55,129 nucleotides of DNA, taken from contig JADLHL010000017.1 in NCBI GenBank assembly GCA_020848815.1, positions 1 to 55,129 of the forward strand, in the 5' to 3' direction. This DNA is from Chitinophagaceae bacterium (lineage in GTDB: Bacteria; Bacteroidota; Bacteroidia; Chitinophagales; Chitinophagaceae). This document shows, piece after piece, positions 9,006 to 18,400 of the stretch. The translations under genes were made by a program, and so were the position numbers. Numbering within the stretch: the first letter of the stretch is position 1; each line of letters begins with the position of its first letter. The notes under the pieces were generated by a model. That model made no database searches. It saw only the letters and a list, made by a program, of their open reading frames with translations, and was not told the origin of the DNA.

Positions 9006-9042
9006 GTACTTGTTTCAACCCTTGCGGCAAAACAAATAAGGT

Positions 9043-9555
9043 TCAGTCATTTTCGGTAGAAAATTTCTTCACATCCAGCGTATCGGGGCACTCGGTGAGC
9101 AACTGGTGCATGGTTTTGTTGAACACCGGATGTAGCAGGTTAGGGGCAATTTCTACCAAAGGAATGAGCGTAAACCTGCGAACGTGCAGATAGGGGTGAG
9201 GAATGGTGAGTTCCGGCCGGTCGATAATGTTGTTGTTGAAAAATAAAATATCAATATCAATCACCCTCGGGCCAAACTTTACCGTACGTTCCCTGCCCAT
9301 TTTTTGTTCAATAAGAAGTGCTGTTTGCAGCAATGATTCTGCATCCAGATGGGTGTGCAGGCACAGCACCTGATTGAGGAAAGCGGGCTGCGGAATATTG
9401 CCCCAGGCACTGGTTTCGTACAAAGAAGAGTGATGGATAATGGGCCCGGCTGCTTGCTCCAGTAGCTGTTTTGCTTTGGCCAGTTGAACCTCCCGGCTAC
9501 CCATGTTTCCGCCGGTAAGTAAATAAGCTGTGTTTATAGAACGTTTGTCTGTCAC
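9043..9555 (-). CDS. folK: HPPK, 6-hydroxymethyl-7,8-dihydropterin pyrophosphokinase
   Basis: FolK transfers pyrophosphate from ATP to hydroxymethyl-dihydropterin in folate synthesis. Motifs are TAYLLTGGNMGS at the start, ETSAWG, FLNQV, the catalytic loop RTVKFGPRVIDIDIL, and IPHPYLHVRRFTLIPL. A GTG at 9555 is the best start, giving 170 residues. The reading frame runs further upstream without a stop, but that part would overlap the divergent sppA and resembles no HPPK. A -7-like box lies only four bases before the GTG. Confidence 0.9.
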   Translation of the reverse strand: MTDKRSINTAYLLTGGNMGSREVQLAKAKQLLEQAAGPIIHHSSLYETSAWGNIPQPAFLNQVLCLHTHLDAESLLQTALLIEQKMGRERTVKFGPRVIDIDILFFNNNIIDRPELTIPHPYLHVRRFTLIPLVEIAPNLLHPVFNKTMHQLLTECPDTLDVKKFSTEND

Positions 9556-9559
9556 GGGG

Positions 9560-9568
9560 GCAAATATC
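9560..9568 (-). promoter_or_regulatory. folK -7 box, abutting the start codon
   Basis: GATATTTGC on the minus strand has one mismatch to TAnnTTTG. Only four bases (CCCC) separate it from the GTG start, so the mRNA would be leaderless or nearly so. A TATTTTCG at 9571-9578 on the plus strand could serve sppA. Confidence 0.4.
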
Positions 9569-9613
9569 CTTATTTTCGGCTGCTGTTCATATTCATCCGG
9601 ATTTTCATTCATC

Positions 9614-11389
9614 ATGCGCAATTTTCTTAAAATATTCCTGGCTACGTTTTTAGCAATCTGTGTTTTTACTTTCATCATGTTTTTGCTGGGCATCGGCATT
9701 TTTAGTGCTGCCACCAGCGATGATGTGCCCGAAGTAAAAGAAAATACGGTGTTGGTAATAGACATTAGCAAACCCATGATGGAGCAACGGGTAGAGCAGG
9801 GCTTGCCCATACCTGGTGCTCAGGCAGATGATATGATGGGCCTGCACGATGTAATTGCTGCCATAGATGCTGCTGCAAAAGAACCCAAAATAAAAGGCAT
9901 CTACCTGGTGGGGGCTAACAACGCCCTGGGTTTTGCTAACAGTACCGAATTACGCCATGCTTTGCTGCGTTTTAAGCAAAGCAAAAAGTTCATGTATGCC
10001 TATGCCAACTATTACGAACAACGGGCGTATGAACTGGCTGCTGTGGCCGACTTCATTTACATGAACCCCGCCGGAAGCCTCGATTGGCAAGGGTTTGGCG
10101 TTCAGCTGGCTTTTTTTAAAGATGCGTTAGACAAACTGGGGGTTGCACCTGAAATATTTTATGCCGGTCAGTTTAAAAGCGCAACTGAGCCTTACCGCCT
10201 TACTAAAATGAGTGAGGCAAACCGCTTGCAAATGACTGACATGCTGCAACAATTGTACAGTCATTTTCTACAAAATATTGCCAGCAGCAGACCCAAGGCA
10301 GATACCGCAGCGCTGCGGGTATTGGCCCATGAACTCGGCATGCAATCAGCACAAGATGCTGTAACTGCCGGCCTCATCGACAAATTGTTGTACGATGATG
10401 AAGTGAAAGAAATTATTGCCAAAAAAACCGGGGCGGCCAATATTGAAAAAATCAATTTCATGGCAGTAAAAGACTTCATAGAAGTGGCGCTGCAGGCGAA
10501 AGAACAACCAACTGATAAAATAGCAGTGATATATGCCGAGGGTGAAATTGTAAATGGCAAAAGTGGCGACGGTACCATTGGCGGCGAAACCATACGGCAA
10601 TTGCTGCGCAAAGCCCGGTTCGACAAAAATGTAAAAGCGGTAGTGCTGAGGGTAAACAGTCCAGGTGGTAGTGCGCTGGCTTCCGAAGTAATTTGGCGGG
10701 AAGTGGAATTGGTAAAAAAAGAAAAACCATTGGTAGTAAGCATGGGTGATTATGCAGCAAGTGGTGGCTATTTTATTAGTTGTGGAGCCGATAGCATTTT
10801 TGCACAACCCGGCACCCTCACCGGTAGCATTGGTGTGTATAGCATGCTGTTTGATGCCAGTAAATTGATGTCGCAAAAACTGGGTATCACTTTCGATGAA
10901 GTGAGTACTGCTCCGGCAGCCAGCATGGGCACGCCTTTCCGTAGCATGAGTGCCGTGGAGCGACGCTTTTTTCAAAACGGGGTAGACTCTACTTATCAGC
11001 AGTTTTTGCGCAAAGTGGCCAACGGACGGGGCATGACTATAGCCGCGGTAGACAGCGTAGCACAGGGCCGGGTGTGGAGTGGCAATACTGCCATCACCAA
11101 CGGTTTGGCCGATAAAATAGGCACGCTGCAAGATGCAATAGCCTGTGCAGCCCGCATGGCAAAAACCACTTCGTACAGCCTGCGGCAGTGGCCGGAAGTG
11201 GAGACGCTCTGGGATAAACTGTTCAACGAAAAAAAGGACCGGCAAACGAGTATGGCTATTACCATACAACAACAGTTAGGTGTAGAATTTGCCACTGCGT
11301 GGAAGCAAATGCAGCTGCTGAAACAGCAGGCCGGTACTCCGCAAATGCGCCTTCCTTTTTTTGTAATGCCTCCGGCAAATGGTAAGTAA
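9614..11389 (+). CDS. sppA: Signal peptide peptidase SppA, long form
   Basis: SppA is a membrane-bound serine protease that degrades leftover signal peptides. The 591-residue product has an N-terminal membrane segment (about 5-30) and the two tandem S49 half-domains of the 67-kDa form. The Ser/Lys dyad is present: lysine K188 in YAGQFKSATEPY of the first half and serine S383 in DYAASGGYF of the second half, each in the expected half-domain. SPGGSALASEV is also conserved. ATG 9614 is chosen because the membrane segment follows at once. The gene is divergent from folK. A hydrophobic-peptide quality-control role at the inner membrane is family knowledge. Confidence 0.92.
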   Translation: MRNFLKIFLATFLAICVFTFIMFLLGIGIFSAATSDDVPEVKENTVLVIDISKPMMEQRVEQGLPIPGAQADDMMGLHDVIAAIDAAAKEPKIKGIYLVGANNALGFANSTELRHALLRFKQSKKFMYAYANYYEQRAYELAAVADFIYMNPAGSLDWQGFGVQLAFFKDALDKLGVAPEIFYAGQFKSATEPYRLTKMSEANRLQMTDMLQQLYSHFLQNIASSRPKADTAALRVLAHELGMQSAQDAVTAGLIDKLLYDDEVKEIIAKKTGAANIEKINFMAVKDFIEVALQAKEQPTDKIAVIYAEGEIVNGKSGDGTIGGETIRQLLRKARFDKNVKAVVLRVNSPGGSALASEVIWREVELVKKEKPLVVSMGDYAASGGYFISCGADSIFAQPGTLTGSIGVYSMLFDASKLMSQKLGITFDEVSTAPAASMGTPFRSMSAVERRFFQNGVDSTYQQFLRKVANGRGMTIAAVDSVAQGRVWSGNTAITNGLADKIGTLQDAIACAARMAKTTSYSLRQWPEVETLWDKLFNEKKDRQTSMAITIQQQLGVEFATAWKQMQLLKQQAGTPQMRLPFFVMPPANGK

Positions 11390-11419
11390 ATAATTGCGCA
11401 TTTGTGCAGCACAATCTGA

Positions 11420-11428
11420 TACTTTTGC
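11420..11428 (+). promoter_or_regulatory. -7 box abutting the ABC-2 permease start
   Basis: TACTTTTGC is an exact match to TAnnTTTG. Only four bases separate it from ATG 11433. A TTTG at 11401-11404 is 15 bases upstream, somewhat closer than a typical -33 box. Confidence 0.55.
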
Positions 11429-11432
11429 CGGC

Positions 11433-12563
11433 ATGAGTGCAAACCATCCATCAAAGCCCTATAGTCAGGTAACCGCCATGCTGGCCATTACCAAAGGTGC
11501 TTTGAAAGCTATTTTCAGAAGTCCCTCTGCAGTACTATTCAGCATTGCTTTTCCGCTCATTTTTATATTGGTCTTTGGCTTTATTGGTGGTGGTGGCGGT
11601 ATTACTACCTACCGTGTGGTGCTCGAAAAAAACAGCGACACCAGCAACCATGTTATTGCAGCACTCAAGACCATTACCAATGTAAAGTTTGTAGTACCCG
11701 AATCGGACGAAGAGTTGCAGTCAGAGTTGAAAAAAGGCCGCATCACGGGCATACTCGGGGTGTATAAAAATGATCCGGCAAAAGATTCAGCGCATCCTTA
11801 CCGGGTGAGTTTTCGCTCTACCAGTGCCAGTGGCGATAAGCTTTCCACTTTTTTGCCATTTTTAGAAAATGTCGTGAATAAGATTGATGCCCGTATTTAT
11901 CCCGAAAAGCAGAGTTACGCATCGTTTGATACTCCCATTATTGAAGAAGTTCGCAAGTACCGGACGATTGATTTTATTCTACCAGGACAGCTTGGTTTTT
12001 CTTTGCTGAGTGCTGGTGTATTTGGCGTGGCTTTCTTGTTCTTCAACCTTCGCCAAACCCTTGTGCTGAAAAGGTTTTACGCCACACCCGTCAATCGTAC
12101 CATGATTGTATTGGGTGAAGGCATTGCCCGGGTAATATTTCAACTGGTAACGGCTGTTGTCATTATTGGTATTGGCACGTTTGCTTTTAAGTTTACACTG
12201 GTAAATGGCTGGATTACTTTTCTGGAAATACTAGTATTGAGTTTTATAGCATTGTTGGTATTTATGGGCTTCGGCTTTATTGTAAGCAGCGTGGCTAAAA
12301 ATGAATCTTCTATTCCACCGTTTGCTAACCTCATTACGTTGCCACAATTTTTATTGGCCGGTACCTTTTTCAGTATCGATGTTTTTCCTAGTTGGTTGCA
12401 ACCCATTTGCCGCATTTTACCGCTGACTTATTTCAACGATGCCATGCGTAAAATTGCTTTTGAAGGAGCTCACTTGTGGGATACGGGTTTTGAAATCGGC
12501 ATTATTGTGCTGTGGGGAATTGTGGTGTATGCTGTGGCTGTAAAAGTGTTTAAGTGGGAATAA
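11433..12563 (+). CDS. ABC-2 type transporter permease
   Basis: This is a membrane permease of the ABC-2 class, 376 residues. There is one membrane helix near residue 30 (VLFSIAFPLIFILVFGF). A soluble extracytoplasmic stretch follows (about 55-180). A C-terminal block of about five helices includes the typical GFIVSSVAKNE and PLTYFNDAMR segments. No ATP-binding partner is encoded in this window, so the substrate cannot be inferred. Drug or polymer export is common in the family. ATG 11433 is chosen over a TTG at 11394 because the latter lies upstream of the -7 box. Confidence 0.82.
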   Translation: MSANHPSKPYSQVTAMLAITKGALKAIFRSPSAVLFSIAFPLIFILVFGFIGGGGGITTYRVVLEKNSDTSNHVIAALKTITNVKFVVPESDEELQSELKKGRITGILGVYKNDPAKDSAHPYRVSFRSTSASGDKLSTFLPFLENVVNKIDARIYPEKQSYASFDTPIIEEVRKYRTIDFILPGQLGFSLLSAGVFGVAFLFFNLRQTLVLKRFYATPVNRTMIVLGEGIARVIFQLVTAVVIIGIGTFAFKFTLVNGWITFLEILVLSFIALLVFMGFGFIVSSVAKNESSIPPFANLITLPQFLLAGTFFSIDVFPSWLQPICRILPLTYFNDAMRKIAFEGAHLWDTGFEIGIIVLWGIVVYAVAVKVFKWE

Positions 12564-12572
12564 AAAAAAGGT

Positions 12573-13100
12573 ATGAAAATAATAAAGCTGGGTTTGTTGA
12601 GTGTGCTGGTTTTCGGGTTGCTCTTTTGGGGTATCACGTTGTTGTTTCCGTCTAATACGGTTATCAGCAGAGCCCTCAATATTGCTGCTGATTCCGGGCA
12701 GTTAATGCGTAGTGTTTCAGCAAATGAAATATCGGTTCAAACACTGCTGAGCGGCAATGAAAAACTGGTGGTAAAAACAGCGGATATTCCTTTTTACGAT
12801 GACGATTTGTTTAATCAGCAGGCTGGTCAGCAGCCGATACATGCCGATACATTGTTTTTTCAAATTCAGCAATCTGCTGCAGTGATTGCCAATGGTGGTA
12901 TTGCTTTTTACCAATTGCAAAAAGATAGCACCACCACGCAAATGTTTTATGTGTTTCAGACCCCGTGGTACAAACCACTGCTGAAAATGAAAATGATGAT
13001 GGCTGATAAAGCATATGGTCCCGGCCTCGATAGTGCGTTGAAGCGCTGTGCAATTGCTTGGGCGCAAACGAAGACTGACAGCACACTTCACCATCCATAA
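12573..13100 (+). CDS. Membrane-anchored protein resembling SRPBCC-domain remnants
   Basis: The 175-residue product has one N-terminal membrane helix (about 5-25). It then has PSNTVISRALNI, which is like the opening of SRPBCC/polyketide-cyclase proteins of this phylum (hydrophobic residues plus S-R-A-I/L). The later FQTPWYKPLLKM also fits that family, but the domain is shorter and the middle is not recognisable. Function unknown. It begins ten bases after the ABC-2 permease and is probably its operon partner, so a link to the transporter is possible. The SRPBCC resemblance is weak and could be wrong. Confidence 0.6.
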   Translation: MKIIKLGLLSVLVFGLLFWGITLLFPSNTVISRALNIAADSGQLMRSVSANEISVQTLLSGNEKLVVKTADIPFYDDDLFNQQAGQQPIHADTLFFQIQQSAAVIANGGIAFYQLQKDSTTTQMFYVFQTPWYKPLLKMKMMMADKAYGPGLDSALKRCAIAWAQTKTDSTLHHP

Positions 13101-13181
13101 ACTGCTAAAATTATCATTGGCCATGCTGAATAAAAGCATCGCCTTCTAAACATTGCGATATTCGCAGCAATAGCAAATCAG

Positions 13182-13814
13182 ATGAAAACAAACGAAAGGG
13201 TAGTAGCCGAAAAACTGTTGCAAATTGAAGCCATCAGGTTGAATGCCGATCAACCATTTACGTGGGCCAGTGGCTGGAAAAGTCCCATTTACTGCGACAA
13301 CAGAAAAACGCTGGGTTTTCCTTTTGTGCGGGATTACATTAAAAGCGAATTGTGCAACGTCATTTTCTCGGAGTTTCCCGATATTGATATGCTGGCAGGT
13401 GTGGCCACGGCTGGTATTGCATGGGGTGCTATGGCTGCCGACCAACTGAAGCTACCTTACATTTATGTTCGCCCAAAACCCAAAGAGCATGGCTTGGGTA
13501 ACCAAATTGAAGGCTACTACGAAAAAGGCCAGAAAGTATTGGTGATTGAAGACCTGGTGAGCACTGGTAAAAGCAGCTTGCAGGTAGTAGATGTTATTCG
13601 AAATGCAGGCATGGAAGTGGCAGGTATGGTAGCCATTTTTACATATGGTTTTCCGCAGGCAGTCGAAGCTTTCGACAAGGCTGGTGTGCCTTTCAAAGCA
13701 CTCACCAACTATCCAACGCTGATCGATTTGGCCATTGAGCGGCAAATCATTTCTGCCAATCAGCAGGAAGTATTACTGCAATGGAGTCAGGATCCTGCCA
13801 ACTGGCAACGATAA
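13182..13814 (+). CDS. pyrE: Orotate phosphoribosyltransferase
   Basis: PyrE joins orotate to PRPP to give OMP in de novo pyrimidine synthesis. The 210-residue protein has the PRPP-binding motif VLVIEDLVSTGK (119-130) and the orotate-side FTWASGWKSPIYCDNR, plus GVATAGIAWGAM and the flexible catalytic loop RPKPKEHGLGNQIEG. All are typical. It is followed after six bases by a secreted metal-binding-type protein on the same strand; the functional link is unclear. Confidence 0.95.
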   Translation: MKTNERVVAEKLLQIEAIRLNADQPFTWASGWKSPIYCDNRKTLGFPFVRDYIKSELCNVIFSEFPDIDMLAGVATAGIAWGAMAADQLKLPYIYVRPKPKEHGLGNQIEGYYEKGQKVLVIEDLVSTGKSSLQVVDVIRNAGMEVAGMVAIFTYGFPQAVEAFDKAGVPFKALTNYPTLIDLAIERQIISANQQEVLLQWSQDPANWQR

Positions 13815-13820
13815 TTTTTC

Positions 13821-14195
13821 ATGTCAAAATCATCTTTTATGAAGCTTCTGTATTCTTTTCTTGTTTTGTTGTTGATGACGTCTGCAGCGCAGGCACAACA
13901 ACCCAAGCAGCAACGGGCAGAAATAAAAGTGCCTCAAGCTACTTGTGAGCCTTGCAAACAAATCATTGAGCAAACGGCGCCAAAGTATGTAGACGGCCTC
14001 ATCAAAATCAATGTGATTTTTAAAAGAGGCGTAGCGTTAGTTACCTGGTATCCTGACCGTACCAACCTCGAAGAAATAAAAACGGCAATTGCTAATGCCG
14101 GCTTTGATGCCGATGATGTAACGGCCAATCCGGATACTTATAAAAAACTACCGGCCTGTTGTAAAAAACCGGAAGTTGCACCATCACCGAAATAA
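13821..14195 (+). CDS. Secreted HMA-like (heavy-metal-associated) domain protein
   Basis: The product of 124 residues has a signal peptide ending near SAAQAQ and a single HMA-like ferredoxin fold. ATCEPCKQIIE supplies the C-x-x-C metal-binding loop. It is followed by the expected beta-strand with VALVTWYPDRT and a helix with EEIKTAIANAGFDADDV. A second cysteine pair sits near the end (PACCKKP). A periplasmic copper or zinc chaperone role is plausible but not proved; no metal ATPase is nearby. It lies six bases after pyrE, and its 3' end overlaps the convergent gene by 12 bases. Confidence 0.78.
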   Translation: MSKSSFMKLLYSFLVLLLMTSAAQAQQPKQQRAEIKVPQATCEPCKQIIEQTAPKYVDGLIKINVIFKRGVALVTWYPDRTNLEEIKTAIANAGFDADDVTANPDTYKKLPACCKKPEVAPSPK

Positions 14196-14645
14196 TTTTT
14201 CCAGCATTTGTCTGGTAAAAGCGCCCCGTTGTGAAAAAGGAATTTTCCAGCGGGGCTTTTTCTTGCCTGCCATGGCAAAACCTTCAATTTGATAAGGAAT
14301 GCTGCCGCCCAGTAATAACTGCATGGATTGGCCCAGCAACAATTGATTGTCTAACTGAATGCGAACGGGCAATGAACTATTGGCCAAGCCTGGCATTTGT
14401 ATCAGCGTATCCATTTTGGCTTTGCCAGCCACCTGATTGTTGATGCTCAAGATAGCTTCTACCTGATTGAGCTGAACAGTAAATGCATTGGGGTTGTAAA
14501 AGGATAGTTCAACAACGCCATCTGTACTTTTCATATCAATGGATTGCACCTGAATATTACCAATGCTACTGTATTGCAATGCTTGCGGCACTTTGCATGC
14601 AGCCAAAAGCAACAATAGGGTAGCTATAATGAAGAATTTTTGCAT
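14184..14645 (-). CDS. LEA14-like lipoprotein
   Basis: A 153-residue lipoprotein with the lipobox LLLAAC (C17). The body resembles the LEA type 2 (water-stress and hypersensitive response) beta-sandwich domain: ELSFYNPNAFTVQLNQVEAILSINNQVAG has the recurring N-P-N and hydrophobic pattern of that family. Bacterial members are poorly understood; a protective or structural envelope role is inference. Its 3' end overlaps the HMA-like gene by 12 bases in convergent orientation. Confidence 0.68.
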   Translation of the reverse strand: MQKFFIIATLLLLLAACKVPQALQYSSIGNIQVQSIDMKSTDGVVELSFYNPNAFTVQLNQVEAILSINNQVAGKAKMDTLIQMPGLANSSLPVRIQLDNQLLLGQSMQLLLGGSIPYQIEGFAMAGKKKPRWKIPFSQRGAFTRQMLEKLFR

Positions 14646-14722
14646 ACACCAAAAATACAGATGCAGTAGCTTGCCCGCTCACCGCTTAACCAGTCTCAAA
14701 AAAACGTCTATTGAAACTGTAC

Positions 14723-15364
14723 ATGATGAGGAAAATTGAAATACAGTTATTTGGTCCGATAGCAGCTTTTGCCCGCTTGCACGAAGTAGAAACGATAGTG
14801 CTGGAAAAACAAGAGCACTGGCAAAAGATGGGTTACCGAAACCGCTTTCATGTGCTGGGGGCCAACGATGTGCTGGCCATTACGGTGCCGCTGCAGGGTG
14901 GGAGAGATCAAAAAGCGATGACGGCCGATTTGACCATTGATTACCATGGCCGCTGGATGAAAGAGCATTGGCGAACCTTGGAATCGTTGTATAACCGGTC
15001 ACCGTTTTTCTATCATTATGCTCCGGGTTTGCAGCAAATTTGGGAAAGCAGGCATGAATTGCTCTGGGATATGGCAGAGCAGTCGTTGCGCTGGACGCTG
15101 AAACAGTTGCGTTGGCAAGGAGCTATTGAATATAGTTCCACCTTTTCGCCCATTTGTGCCGACGACTCCACTGATTTCAGGCATCGTTTTTTACCCAAAA
15201 ACAGAACGCATTTTTTGTTGCCTGCATACCAACAAACCTTTGGTGAACGTTTTGAAACCAACCTGAGCATACTAGACCTTTTGTTTAACATGGGACCTTC
15301 GGCAGCTGCATATTTGAAACAATTGCCCGAACAGTTAAACCAGTACCAAACCCATGAGTCATAA
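14723..15364 (+). CDS. WbqC-like family protein
   Basis: The 213-residue protein resembles the WbqC-like family. It opens with a strand and FGPIAAFARLHEVETIVLE, then has the family's YRNRFHVLGANDVLAITVPL and a later WRTLESLYNRSPFFYHY. Family members occur in polysaccharide clusters, but the reaction is not known. Here there is no such cluster. Two adjacent ATG codons (14723 and 14726) are possible starts. The neighbour downstream is the adhesin operon, 63 bases away; no terminator is seen between them. Confidence 0.7.
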   Translation: MMRKIEIQLFGPIAAFARLHEVETIVLEKQEHWQKMGYRNRFHVLGANDVLAITVPLQGGRDQKAMTADLTIDYHGRWMKEHWRTLESLYNRSPFFYHYAPGLQQIWESRHELLWDMAEQSLRWTLKQLRWQGAIEYSSTFSPICADDSTDFRHRFLPKNRTHFLLPAYQQTFGERFETNLSILDLLFNMGPSAAAYLKQLPEQLNQYQTHES

Positions 15365-15427
15365 TATGTTGAATCTCTAACTGCTTAAACTCTTAAATTG
15401 CGTTTCCCAATTCGCCCTCTTTTTGCC

Positions 15428-18400
15428 ATGAAGCATTTGTTTGCCAAGCTGCTGTTGATTTGTTGTTGTTGGTTCGGGCTTTCCGATGCATTCGGACAAG
15501 ACTTTTCCAATAAAGGCAAAGATTTTTGGATCACTTTTCCAGCTCACGTTGATGGTACTGGTGCTGTCATGGGTATTTATATTACCAGCGATAGAGCGGC
15601 TACCGGTCAGGTGGTAGCAGGTCCCAATACCATTCCGTTTAATATTTCAGCCAATGGTGTTCGCCGTGTGTTTTTGGGTACCGGTGGCGATGCCCCCAAT
15701 AATGCGGTGTATTTAGCACAGGTAGAAGGCATACTAAATGGTGCCGGCATACATGTAACCAGCGATGTGCCTGTTGTGGTGTATGCACACATTATTCGTT
15801 CGGCTCGTTCGGGTGCTTCGCTTATTCTTCCATCAGCAGTGTGGGGCAAAGAGTATATAGTGCCCAGCTATAGTAGTAGTGGTGCCAGCGGTGCCAATAG
15901 CGGATATGGCACTATTACAGTGGTGGCCAAAGAAGCCAATACCGTAGTAGGTATAACACCAACTGTAACTACAAGAGCTAACCAACCGGCAGGCACTGAA
16001 TATACCATTACACTCAGCCAGCCCGGTGATGTGTACCAGGTGCAGTTTCCAAAGGATGCAGATATTAGTGGCACAAAGGTAAGATCGTTAGCTACGGCAG
16101 GTTCCAGTTGTAAACCTATTGGTGTTTTCAGTTCTACCACATGGTCGGCATTTGATTGTGCTGGTGCCTCTGGTGGCGACAACCTTTATCAGCAGCTATT
16201 TCCAACCAGAACTTTTGGTAAAAGTTTTTTGACGTCGCCTTTCATCCGTAAAACCTACGACATATTTAGGGTGTATGTAACAGACCCTGCAACCGTGGTG
16301 ACCCGAACAGAAAATGGTGCCAGCAGCCAGCTGACAGGTTTACGGCCTGGTAATTTTTATGAATTCAAAACCAACCTGCCCAATAAGATTGATGCTGATA
16401 AGCCCATTTCTGTTGTTCAATACATGACCAGCCAAACCTGCGGGCCCGGTGGGGCAGGGGTAGTGCAAAGTGATCCGGAAATGGTCATCCTCAATCCTGT
16501 GGAGCAAACCATCAACAACATCACGTTGTTCTCTGCTCACAGATCTTGGGTGCCTTCAGGACAAAGCAACGTTGACAGATGTTATCTCAACATCATTATT
16601 AAAACCGTTGCTGCACCTACGTTTAAAATCAACGGGGCTTCGCCAACAGCCGCTTTTCAGGTAATACCCGGCACAGCTTATTCTTATTTGCAAGAAGATG
16701 TAACGAACCTTAGTGTGGTGAACCCGGTGCAAACACTGGTAGCTGATTCAAGTTTTTCAGCCATTGCTTACGGATACGGTAACGTAGAATCTTATGGCTA
16801 CAATGCGGGTACCAATGTTCGTGACTTGTTTCAGTTTATAACGATCAAAAACGAGTATGCAACGGTAAACTTTCCGGCCACTTGTGTGAACTCACCTTTC
16901 AATTTTGCTATTACGCTACCATACGAGCCAACTCAACTGCGCTGGCAGTTTTATGGAAGATTTAATGACACCACCATTATTGATCCTGACTATGATTCTA
17001 CATGGGTTGTAGAAGGAAGAAATATTTATCAGTACCGCTTGCCTGGTTCTTATGTGCTATCGCAAACTGGATTGTATAAAGTATCTGTGTTTGCCAACAA
17101 TCCAACATCCGACGGTTGTAGTGGCGAACAGCAAATAGATTATGAAGTAGAAGTGTTTGGCAAACCCAAAGCTGATTTTATTTGGCAGCATACCGGTTGC
17201 AGTACTGATTCAGTGAAAATATTTGATGCCAGCAATGGCTTAGGTAGAACTGTAAACAGATGGCAGTGGAGCTTTGGAGACAACAGCGTAGACTCGGTAA
17301 AAAATTCGGTTAAGAAGTATTTAAATCCCGGTACGTATTCTATTAAGCAAACCATTTTTACTGATATCGGCTGTATTGCTGATACCACAAAAGTGATTGA
17401 TGTAACGTTACCACCCACAGCCAATTTTACTGTAAGTGCTCCAACTTGTGTGGGAAGTAATATTGTTTTGACTGATGCATCTACAGCAACCGGTGCAACA
17501 ATTGTGAAATGGATATGGAACTATGGCGATGGTCGTACAGATACTTTGACAACTAACACCGCCAGAACCATTAGTTACACAAATGTGGGCACGTATACAG
17601 TATCGTTGATTGTAGAAACACAAACAGGTTGTAAGAGTGTAGCATTTACCAAAACCATTGTAGTTGCTCCTTTTCCTGTGGCTTCGTTTACTATGCCTGC
17701 GGTAGTTTGCTTGCCCGATGGCAGAGCTCAGTTTACCAGTACCAGTACTATTACTGATGGTACACAGGCTACATTCAGTTACAACTGGAACTTTGGCGAT
17801 GCAGGCACTGCTACAGTAAAAGATCCTTTGCATAAATACACAACGGTTGGTCCATTTGCTGTAAAGCTTACAGTTACATCTGCAGCAGGTTGTGCAGATG
17901 ACAGCACCATGCAACTGACCAATGTGTTTGCACAACCGAAGGCAGAATTCACCATGACGAATGAAGTGTGCTTGCGGGATAGTTCGAGATTTACAGATGC
18001 CAGTACAGCCAGCAATCAGGCATTACAAAAGTTCTATTGGGACTTCGGTGATGGCAAAAAAGATTCACTGCGCAATATGGCACATTTGTACGCTGCAGCA
18101 GGATCGTTTAATGTAAAGCATTGGATAATTTCTGACAAAGGTTGCCCGAGTGATACTGTCACCAAAGCACATGTGGTGAATCCATTGCCAACCGCCAACT
18201 TCACCACTTCAACACCGGTTTGTGAAACCAACGTAATTGCATTTACGCAAACCAGTACTGCTAATGTGGGCAGCATAACCCGCTGGCAATGGAACTTGGG
18301 TGATAACACTACTTACGATGTTACAAATGGCAATGCCTTTAATCATACCTACGCAGCGTGGGGTAGCAAATCCATAACGCTGGTTGTAACAAACAGTAAA

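Noticed and set aside
10346..11272. Minus-strand frame of 308 residues opposite sppA
   Set aside because: The aromatic- and Cys-rich, motif-free composition is typical of a shadow frame; the SppA Ser/Lys dyad is encoded on the plus strand.
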